NCBI GenBank assembly: GCA_029257185.1
Contig: JARICT010000063.1
Coordinates: 1-35,113 of the forward strand
Origin: Quadrisphaera sp.
Lineage (GTDB): Bacteria; Actinomycetota; Actinomycetes; Actinomycetales; Quadrisphaeraceae
DNA length: 35,113 nt
Reading direction: 5' to 3'
A model generated the notes under the pieces. It ran no database searches. It saw only the letters and a list, made by a program, of their open reading frames with translations, and was not told the DNA's origin. The translations under genes and the position numbers were made by a program. Numbering within the stretch: the first letter of the stretch is position 1; each line of letters begins with the position of its first letter. Of this stretch, positions 29,328-35,113 are shown piece by piece.

Positions 29328-30371
29328 TCAGGCGGCGATGGTCGCGGTGTCGATGACGAACCGGTAGCGCACGTCAGAGCCCACGACCTTGTCCCACGCC
29401 TCGTCGATCTGGTCGGCGTCGATGACCTGGACGGTGGCCCCGATGCCGTGCTCGGCGCAGAAGTCGAGCATCTCCTGGGTCTCGGCGATGCCACCGATGT
29501 TCGACCCGGCCATGGAGCGCCGGCCCCCGATGAGCGCGAACGCCGGCACCGTGAACGGCTCGGGCGGGGCGCCGACGGTGACGAACGTGCCCTCGACGTC
29601 GAGCATCTTCAGGTAGTCCACGACCTCGTTGGCCGCCGAGATGGTCGAGACGATGAGGTCGAAGCTGTTCGCGAGCCGCTTGTAGGTGCCCTCCTCGCTC
29701 GTCGCCTCGTAGTGGTCGGCGCCGAAGGCCTTCCCGTCCTCCTCCTTGCTGCGGGTGCGGCTGATCACGGTGACCTCCGCGCCCATCGCGGCGGCGATCT
29801 TCACGCCGACGTGGCCGAGCCCGCCCATCCCGACGATGGCGACGCGCTTGCCGGGCCCGGCGCCCCAGTGCTTGAGCGGGGAGTACAGCGTGATCCCGGC
29901 GCACATCAGCGGGGCCGCCTCCTCCAGCGCGATCCCGTCCGGGACGTGCAGCGCGAAGCTCTCGTCGACGACGATCTTCTCGCTGTACCCGCCGTCGGTG
30001 GGCTTGCCGTCGAGCACCCCGTCGTAGGTGCCGACGTTGCCCTTGCGGCAGTCCTGCTCGCGGCCGGCGAGGCACATGTCGCACTCGCGGCACGAGTCGA
30101 CCATGCAGCCGACGCCCGCGTGGTCGCCGACGCTGAAGCCGGTGACCTCGGAGCCGACGGCGGAGACGGTCCCGGCGATCTCGTGGCCGGTGACCATCGG
30201 GTAGTGCACGGGGCCCCACTCGCCGCGGCCGGTGTGGATGTCGGAGTGGCAGATGCCGGCGTAGGCGATGTCGATGAGCACGTCGGTCGGGCCGACGTCG
30301 CGGCGCTCGATGGTGACGGGCTCGAAGGGCTCGCCCGGGCCGGGGGTGGCGCGGGCGTTGACGGTCAGCAC
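29328..30371 (-). CDS. Zinc-dependent NAD(P) alcohol dehydrogenase (YahK/CAD-like)
   Basis: A 347-residue cytosolic medium-chain dehydrogenase of the cinnamyl-alcohol dehydrogenase-like group (E. coli YahK, mycobacterial AdhC). Catalytic zinc ligands: C41 in GICHSD, H63 and E64 in GHE, and C157. Structural zinc: C94, C97, C100 and C108 in the standard spacing. The Rossmann loop is GMGGLGHVG (181-189). It would interconvert primary alcohols and aldehydes, likely reducing aldehydes with NADPH. The GTG at 30371 has GGGAG 7 nt upstream. All active-site residues are present. No operon partner; convergent with the MFS gene and 80 nt downstream of the phosphatase gene. Confidence 0.93.
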   Translation of the reverse strand: MLTVNARATPGPGEPFEPVTIERRDVGPTDVLIDIAYAGICHSDIHTGRGEWGPVHYPMVTGHEIAGTVSAVGSEVTGFSVGDHAGVGCMVDSCRECDMCLAGREQDCRKGNVGTYDGVLDGKPTDGGYSEKIVVDESFALHVPDGIALEEAAPLMCAGITLYSPLKHWGAGPGKRVAIVGMGGLGHVGVKIAAAMGAEVTVISRTRSKEEDGKAFGADHYEATSEEGTYKRLANSFDLIVSTISAANEVVDYLKMLDVEGTFVTVGAPPEPFTVPAFALIGGRRSMAGSNIGGIAETQEMLDFCAEHGIGATVQVIDADQIDEAWDKVVGSDVRYRFVIDTATIAA

Positions 30372-30451
30372 AGAGGGTCTCCCGAGGAGGTAGGTCGAGG
30401 TGGGGCGGACAACGGCCGTGCACCGGTGCTCGGCGGTGGAGACGGGCCGGC

Positions 30452-31747
30452 TCAGTCGCGCCAGAGCAGCACGAGCGTCCGGTCGTCGCTCTCGTCAGCA
30501 GCCAGTGCGTCGACCACACGAGCAGCAGCGCCGCGCTCGAAACCCTTCCCTCCCTCGGCGGAGACCTGTGCCACCAGGGTGTCGATGCCGTCGGAGAGGT
30601 CACCGCCGGGCGTCTCGACGAGGCCGTCGGTGTAGAGGACGAGCGCCTCTCCGGAGCCGAGGTGGCCGGTGGTGCAGGGGAACTCCGCTCCGGGGAGCAG
30701 GCCGAGGGCGGGCCCGTGCTCGCCGTCGAGCAGGCGCCACGGCCGCCCCCGCACGCCGGTGGTCGCCGGCGGGTGCCCGGCCGAGGCCACCCGGTAGGCA
30801 CCGGTGGTCATGTCGAGGCTCACGTGGGCGGCCGTCGCGAAGCCCTCGTGCCAGTCCTGGCGCAGCAGGTAGCGGTTCGCCATGGGGAGGAACCGTGCCG
30901 GGGACACCGCTCCCAGCAGACCGCCGAGGGCGCCGGAGAGCGACAGGGAACGGGCGCCGGCCTGGTCCCCCTTGCCGGACACGTCCACGAGGACCACCTC
31001 GAGCCGGCGGCCGGGCGCGCCGGCCCCGTCGTCCACGCCCCGCGGGCGCGGCCCCCCGACCTCGAGGGCGTCCACGCCGGGGCCGTCGGGCGCGTCGTCG
31101 TCCACGCCGCCGGCAAAGATGACGACCAGGTCGCCGGAGAAGCTGTCCCCGTAGGCGGGTCGCAGCTCCACCTCGAGGTGCCAGCCCTCGGGCAGCGGCG
31201 GGACCGCCCCCAGGCCGGTGAGGGCGTCGCGGAGGTTGACGAGCATGACGTCGCCGCGGGTGCCCTGGAGGCCGAGCGACTCGCGGCTGCGCACCCAGAT
31301 CGCGACGAGGAGGGCGATGACGCCGATGAGCACCACGGTGCCCGGCACGATGACGGAGTCCAGGCGTTGGCTCTGCACCCACAGCAGCCCCGCCGCGGCC
31401 ACGAGGTAGAGCAGCAGCATCCCGCGCAGCCGCAGCAGGAAGCCGCCCAGCAGCAGCACGACGATCATCGACGAGGCGGGGACCCAGTCGGGGACGCTGG
31501 CGGAGAGCACGGAGACGACCAGTGCGAGCCCGGTGAGCCACAGCAGCGCGAGCGCCTGGCGGGGCACCGTGCGGGGGCGGGCGATCCGGTCGATGCGCCG
31601 ACGCAGCCGCACCAGGCGGTCGGCGCGGCGGACCCCGCCGTCGTCGGCGCCCCGTCGCGACGTCCCCTGGTCCTCCACCGCTGCTGGCACCTGTCGACGG
31701 TAGCGACCGTGGGGGCGCTGGGCTGGAGTCTGGGGCCGAGCGCTCAT
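30452..31747 (-). CDS. Membrane-bound SpoIIE-type serine/threonine phosphatase
   Basis: A 431-residue protein with a basic N-terminus, about four membrane helices (66-84, 92-106, 110-125, 132-151) and a cytoplasmic PP2C/SpoIIE domain (about 165-431). Metal-binding motifs: PAYGDSFSGD in the place of GGDxYD, VVLVDVSGKGDQA, LVLYTDGLVE and SDDRTLVLL. Such RsbU-like phosphatases dephosphorylate anti-anti-sigma factors and so release sigma factors under stress; no sensor domain beyond the membrane part is seen and no sigma or anti-sigma gene is nearby. The ATG at 31747 overlaps the stop of nei1 (ATGA), so expression is tied to the repair/oxidative operon. Substrate unknown. Confidence 0.9.
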   Translation of the reverse strand: MSARPQTPAQRPHGRYRRQVPAAVEDQGTSRRGADDGGVRRADRLVRLRRRIDRIARPRTVPRQALALLWLTGLALVVSVLSASVPDWVPASSMIVVLLLGGFLLRLRGMLLLYLVAAAGLLWVQSQRLDSVIVPGTVVLIGVIALLVAIWVRSRESLGLQGTRGDVMLVNLRDALTGLGAVPPLPEGWHLEVELRPAYGDSFSGDLVVIFAGGVDDDAPDGPGVDALEVGGPRPRGVDDGAGAPGRRLEVVLVDVSGKGDQAGARSLSLSGALGGLLGAVSPARFLPMANRYLLRQDWHEGFATAAHVSLDMTTGAYRVASAGHPPATTGVRGRPWRLLDGEHGPALGLLPGAEFPCTTGHLGSGEALVLYTDGLVETPGGDLSDGIDTLVAQVSAEGGKGFERGAAARVVDALAADESDDRTLVLLWRD

Positions 31748-32658
31748 GTCGTGGCCAGCGGGCTGGTCGGCGTCGCGCCCTCGCGGTGCTCCTGCTGGCA
31801 GTCCGGGCACCAGAAGATGGTCCGCGCGACCATCTCTCCCCCGAGGACGGGCGCGCCGCAGACGCGGCAGGGCTTGGCGGTGCGCTTGTAGACGTAGCTG
31901 GCGCCCTCGCGCGCTCGGGTCCTCCTGCCCGCGTCGTCCAGGCGGTGGCGCGGCTGCGTGGTGACGATCCGCCCGGAGGAGACGCCGGCGCGCATGAGCA
32001 CCACGAGGTCGTCCCACATGGCTCCCAGCACCTGCTCCGGCACCTCGCGGCCGGGGGTGAAGGGGTTGACCCCGGCGCGGTAGAGCAGCTCGGCGCGGTA
32101 GATGTTGCCGATGCCGGCCACGAGGTCCTGGCGCATGAGCAGACCTCCGATGGCCGACCGCGAGCGCCGCAGGTTCGCGACGAAGGCCGCGCGGCCCTCC
32201 CCGCGGGGGTCCGGTGCCAGGGGGTCGGGTCCCAGGCGCGCCTCGAGGATCGACAGCTCGTCCGGCTCGAGGACCTCGCAGGCGGTGGGACCGCGCAGGT
32301 CGCCCCAGGGGCGCTGCTCACCGTCGCGCGCCAGCAGGCGCAGCCGCAACGCTCCCCGCTCCTCGGGGGCGTCGTCGTCACCGAGCGCGAACTTCCCGTA
32401 CAGACCGAGGTGGACGTGCAGGACCCGACGGTCCTCTCCGCTCGGGGCGCGGCGGTCGGGGGGCCACGGCGCGTCGGCCGGGGCGAAGTCCACGAAGAGG
32501 TGCTTGCCGTGGGCTCTGGCGCCGACCAGGCGTTCGCCGTCGATGAGCGCGGCGCCACCGCTGAAGCGCCCCTGGGGGCTGCTCGCGCTCACGACGCGCC
32601 CGGCGAAGGACGCCTGCAGCGCGCCGGCGAGCCGGTGGAGGGTGTGACCCTCGGGCAT
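31744..32658 (-). CDS. nei1: Fpg/Nei-family DNA glycosylase (Nei1)
   Basis: A 304-residue bifunctional DNA glycosylase/AP lyase for oxidised bases. It starts MPEGHTLHRLA, the start of mycobacterial Nei1 (Rv2464c); P2 is the nucleophile and E3 the proton donor. Then come SSPQGRF, HGKHLFVDF with the conserved lysine, the helix-two-turn-helix GGLLMRQDLVAGIGNIYRAELLYRAGVNP, and a C-terminal zinc finger CRVC...CPDC. The start overlaps the rpiB stop by one base, and the stop overlaps the phosphatase start. The order with rpiB, a DsbA-like gene and pepN is that of Rv2464c-Rv2467 in M. tuberculosis. All catalytic residues are intact. Confidence 0.93.
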   Translation of the reverse strand: MPEGHTLHRLAGALQASFAGRVVSASSPQGRFSGGAALIDGERLVGARAHGKHLFVDFAPADAPWPPDRRAPSGEDRRVLHVHLGLYGKFALGDDDAPEERGALRLRLLARDGEQRPWGDLRGPTACEVLEPDELSILEARLGPDPLAPDPRGEGRAAFVANLRRSRSAIGGLLMRQDLVAGIGNIYRAELLYRAGVNPFTPGREVPEQVLGAMWDDLVVLMRAGVSSGRIVTTQPRHRLDDAGRRTRAREGASYVYKRTAKPCRVCGAPVLGGEMVARTIFWCPDCQQEHREGATPTSPLATT

Positions 32659-33152
32659 CAGGCCCCGTGCCCGGCGGCAGGTGCGTCCCCGCCCTGCGGC
32701 AGGGTGCCGTCCTGCGCGTACGCGGTGAGCATCTCGATGCGGCGCGCGTGGCGCTCCTCGCCGGTGAAGGGCTCGGCGAGGAAGGCCTCGACGATCGCGG
32801 TCGCGTCGTCGAGGGTGTGCATCCGGGCGCCCACGCCGAGCACCTGTGCGTCGTTGTGGGCCCGGGCCAACGTCGCGGTCTCCACGCTCCAACCCAGGGC
32901 CGCCCGGATGCCGGGCACCGCGTTGGCGGCGATCTGCTCGCCGTTGCCGGAACCGCCGGTGACGATGCCGAGGGAGTCCGGGTCCTCGCTCACGGCGAGC
33001 GCTGCGGGGAGGACGAAGACGGGGTAGTCGTCCACGGGGTCCATCTCGTGGGGCCCGTGGTCGGTCACCTCGTGGCCGGCGGCCCTCAGGTGCGCCACGA
33101 GGTGGTTCTTCAGCTCGTACGAGGCGTGGTCTCCGCCGAGGTGGACGCGCAT
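32658..33152 (-). CDS. rpiB: Ribose-5-phosphate isomerase B
   Basis: A 164-residue RpiB, interconverting ribulose-5-phosphate and ribose-5-phosphate in the pentose phosphate pathway. The N-terminal GGDHASYELKNHL holds the active-site Asp and His. The anion loop reads GIVTGGSGNGEQIAANAVPGIRA; the cysteine used by E. coli RpiB is absent and E72 stands in its region, as in the mycobacterial enzyme, which uses a glutamate. RAHNDAQVLGVGARM is also conserved. The ATG at 33152 begins the conserved strand. A 69-nt gap separates it from the upstream DsbA-like gene, and a TGATG overlap couples it to nei1. Confidence 0.93.
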   Translation of the reverse strand: MRVHLGGDHASYELKNHLVAHLRAAGHEVTDHGPHEMDPVDDYPVFVLPAALAVSEDPDSLGIVTGGSGNGEQIAANAVPGIRAALGWSVETATLARAHNDAQVLGVGARMHTLDDATAIVEAFLAEPFTGEERHARRIEMLTAYAQDGTLPQGGDAPAAGHGA

Positions 33153-33221
33153 GCGACCAGTGTGTCAGCCGGCACCGACATCCTTCCTCCGCGTGCCACC
33201 TCGGCGACGACCGGGGAGGTC

Positions 33222-33875
33222 TCAGTCGAAGATCGGCCCGACGCCGCGCGAGCGCTTCAGCTCGTAGAAGCCCTCGTAGCGGGAGACCGCGAGCACGCCG
33301 TCCCAGACCGCCCCGGCCTCCTCGCCCTTCGGCGCCGGGGTCATCACGGGTCCGAAGAAGGCGGGGCCGTCGCTCCCGTCGGGGTTCGAGACGGCGATGA
33401 CGGGGGTGCCGACGTCGTCGCCGACGCGGTCGATGCCTTCGTGGTGGCTGGCCTCCAGCACCTGGTCGTAGTCCTCGGAGAGGGCGTGGCGAGCCAGGTC
33501 CGCGGGCAGCCCCAGCTCCTCCAGCGCCCCGGCGACGGCCTTGTCGTAGTCGCCCTCGCCACCGGGGTGGATGCGCGTGCCGATCGCGGTGTAGAGGTCG
33601 CGGATCAGACCCGGGCGCTGCGCGCCGTGCAGCTCGTTCGCCGCGACGACGACGCGGACGGGCGCCTTGGCGCGCTCCATCTTCGCCATGTAGTCGGCGT
33701 CGAGGTCCCGTCCCTCGTTGAGGACGGCGAGGGACATGACCTTGAACTCGATGTCGACGTCGCGGATCTTCTCGACCTCGAGCATCCACCGGGAGGTCAT
33801 CCAGGCCCAGGGGCAGATCGGGTCGAACCAGAACTGCACGCGGGTGGTGGGGGCGCTGTCAGCGGTGGAGGTCAC
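33222..33875 (-). CDS. DsbA-like thioredoxin-fold protein (Rv2466c type) with CPWA motif
   Basis: A 217-residue cytosolic DsbA-fold protein matching mycobacterial Rv2466c, a mycothiol-dependent oxidoreductase. It has VQFWFDPICPWAWMTSRWMLEVEKIRD at the N-terminus, a helical insert, then GTPVIAVSN with the cis-proline of the thioredoxin fold, FFGPVMTPAPKGEEAG and the C-terminal FYELKRSR. The active-site motif reads C21-P-W-A24, whereas Rv2466c has CPWC; only the nucleophilic cysteine remains, so a monothiol mechanism is expected. No signal peptide. The GTG at 33875 is chosen because the family begins about here; an upstream in-frame start would run into pepN. It lies first in the nei1-rpiB strand and is divergent from pepN by 40 nt. 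Confidence 0.88.
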   Translation of the reverse strand: MTSTADSAPTTRVQFWFDPICPWAWMTSRWMLEVEKIRDVDIEFKVMSLAVLNEGRDLDADYMAKMERAKAPVRVVVAANELHGAQRPGLIRDLYTAIGTRIHPGGEGDYDKAVAGALEELGLPADLARHALSEDYDQVLEASHHEGIDRVGDDVGTPVIAVSNPDGSDGPAFFGPVMTPAPKGEEAGAVWDGVLAVSRYEGFYELKRSRGVGPIFD

Positions 33876-33915
33876 GGTGGCGCCAACCGCGCAGCGCCGT
33901 GGCAGCATTCCCCGG
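33876..33915. promoter_or_regulatory. Divergent promoter region of the DsbA-like gene and pepN
   Basis: Only 40 bp separate the two GTG starts. On the plus strand CAGCAT (33903-33908), a -10-like box, ends 7 nt before the pepN GTG, the same spacing as at other proposed leaderless genes here. No ribosome site is seen for either gene. Nothing convincing marks the minus-strand promoter. Confidence 0.35.
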
Positions 33916-35113
33916 GTGCCCGACACCGCCGACACCGCCTCCACGTACACCGCCACCTCCGAGCAGCTGAACCTCACCCGGGAGGAGGCGCGCAGCCGCT
34001 CGGCCCTGCTCACCGTCGGCTCCTACGCGGTGGACCTCGACCTCACGTCGCCCGGCCCCACCTTCGGCTCGCGCACCCGCGTCTCCTTCACCGCGAACGA
34101 GGTGGGTGCCTCGACCTTCGTCGACCTCGCCGCGAGCTCGGTGGCGTCGATCGAGCTGAACGGCGAGGCGCTGGCCGTCGCGGACGTCTTCGACGGTGCG
34201 CGCATCCGCCTGGACGGGCTGGCGGCGCAGAACACCCTCGACGTCGTCGCGCAGTGCGCCTACTCGAGCACCGGCGAGGGGCTGCACCGCTTCGTCGACC
34301 CCGTCGACGACGCGACCTACCTCTACAGCCAGTTCGAGGTGGCGGACTCACGGCGGGTGTTCACGGTCTTCGAGCAGCCGGACCTCAAGGCGACGTTCAC
34401 GTTCACCGTCACCGCTCCGGCCCACTGGGAGGTCGTGTCCGTCTCGCCGACGCCCACCCCCACGCCGGCCGGCGAGGGCGCCGCCACCTGGGCGTTCGAG
34501 ACCACCCCGGTCCTGCCCTCCTACGTCACCGCGATCGTCGCGGGCCCGTACACGGTGGTGCGCGGCGAGCTGACGTCGAGCGACGGGCGGACCGTCCCCC
34601 TCGGCGTCTTCGCCCGCGCCTCGCTGGCCGAGCACGTCGACGCCGAGGAGATCATGGCGATCACCCGCGACGGGTTCGCCTTCTTCGAGGACTGGTTCGA
34701 CCGGCCCTACCCCTTCGCCAAGTACGACCAGCTCTTCGTCCCGGAGTTCAACGCCGGGGCGATGGAGAACGCCGGCGCCGTGACGTTCGTCGAGACCTAC
34801 GTCTTCCGCTCCCAGCCCACCGGGGCCACCGTCGAGCGGCGCGCCGAGACGATCCTCCACGAGCTCGCGCACATGTGGTTCGGGGACCTCGTGACCATGG
34901 TGTGGTGGGACGACCTCTGGCTGAACGAGTCCTTCGCGAGCTACGCCTCCGTGCTCGCGATGGCCGAGAGCACCCGGTGGACGTCGGCGTGGACCACCTT
35001 CGCCTCCTACGAGAAGGCGTGGGCCTACCGCCAGGACCAGCTGCCGTCGACGCACCCGATCGTCGCGGACATGGTGGACCTCGAGGCCGTCGAGGTGAAC
35101 TTCGACGGCATCA
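33916..35113 (+). CDS. pepN: Aminopeptidase N (M1 metallopeptidase), C-terminus beyond the window
   Basis: Partial gene; 399 codons are visible and the frame is open to the right edge. It is an M1-family zinc aminopeptidase that removes N-terminal residues from peptides in the cytosol. The N-terminal beta domain (about 20-225) includes YLYSQFEVADSRRVFTVFEQPDLKATF. The catalytic domain has the exopeptidase motif GAMEN (281-285), and HELAH (315-319) with NESF giving zinc ligands H315, H319 and E338 and catalytic E316. The GTG at 33916 is the first start before the family's conserved LTREEARSRSALL segment; no ribosome site is present. Actinobacterial PepN is about 850 residues, so roughly half is missing. 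Divergent from the DsbA-like gene, as in M. tuberculosis. Confidence 0.93.
   Translation, partial: MPDTADTASTYTATSEQLNLTREEARSRSALLTVGSYAVDLDLTSPGPTFGSRTRVSFTANEVGASTFVDLAASSVASIELNGEALAVADVFDGARIRLDGLAAQNTLDVVAQCAYSSTGEGLHRFVDPVDDATYLYSQFEVADSRRVFTVFEQPDLKATFTFTVTAPAHWEVVSVSPTPTPTPAGEGAATWAFETTPVLPSYVTAIVAGPYTVVRGELTSSDGRTVPLGVFARASLAEHVDAEEIMAITRDGFAFFEDWFDRPYPFAKYDQLFVPEFNAGAMENAGAVTFVETYVFRSQPTGATVERRAETILHELAHMWFGDLVTMVWWDDLWLNESFASYASVLAMAESTRWTSAWTTFASYEKAWAYRQDQLPSTHPIVADMVDLEAVEVNFDGI

Overview
The window is about 35 kb of very GC-rich DNA, dense with genes, most of which start with GTG and are coupled by 1-4 nt GTGA/ATGA/TGATG overlaps. This, together with the nei1-rpiB-DsbA-like-pepN gene order known from Mycobacterium (Rv2464c-Rv2467), a predicted mycothiol-type DsbA-like protein and a meso-DAP type MurE-like ligase, points to an actinobacterial chromosome. 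A Kineosporiales- or Micrococcales-like soil actinobacterium is my guess; the genus cannot be fixed from the sequence. I see no tRNA, rRNA, CRISPR array, transposase or phage gene. I count 32 protein genes, two of them cut by the window edges.

Layout. 1-4272: a TM0106-type RecB/Cas4-like nuclease (partial) and a phosphoribosyltransferase on the minus strand, divergent from a small unknown gene, a NodB-like protein and a MurE-like ligase. 4288-6609: pirin and a FemAB/GNAT-like acyltransferase. 6585-16873: a seven-gene minus-strand polysaccharide operon. It encodes a PglF-like dehydratase, a PglE-like aminotransferase, a PglC-like phosphoglycosyl transferase, one GT4 glycosyltransferase, a Wzz/Wzc-like protein with a ruined P-loop, a single-chain Wzx-Wzy fusion and a membrane-anchored toroid-like protein. 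16874-21967: a divergent sulfur operon (SsuB/SsuA/SsuC-like ABC importer, O-acetylhomoserine sulfhydrylase, CoA-binding protein) behind a short leader RNA resembling the core of an S-box (SAM-I) riboswitch. 21987-26333: a TetR regulator and a divergent RND efflux pump. 26426-29320: a RidA-like and a tautomerase-like gene, a VapBC toxin-antitoxin pair and an MFS exporter preceded by a 13-bp tandem repeat. 29328-35113: a zinc alcohol dehydrogenase, then SpoIIE-type phosphatase, nei1, rpiB and a DsbA-like gene on the minus strand, and divergent pepN (partial).

How the genes work together. The polysaccharide operon can make a UDP-4-amino-sugar, load it on a lipid carrier, add at least one sugar, then flip and polymerise the unit with one fused protein. 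The sulfur operon imports an organosulfur compound, probably a sulfonate, and turns reduced sulfur into homocysteine. Its leader has a consensus -35 box, a predicted start at the first base of the folded RNA and a Shine-Dalgarno sequence that overlaps the closing stem, so S-adenosylmethionine feedback at translation is a coherent model.

Most notable items: the compact S-box-like leader (17164-17261), the Wzx-Wzy fusion (7997-10618), the kinase-dead Wzc-like partner (10615-11919), and several enzymes missing a family-defining residue (NodB-like, RidA-like, tautomerase-like, DsbA-like). All family calls come from reading motifs; no database search was possible.
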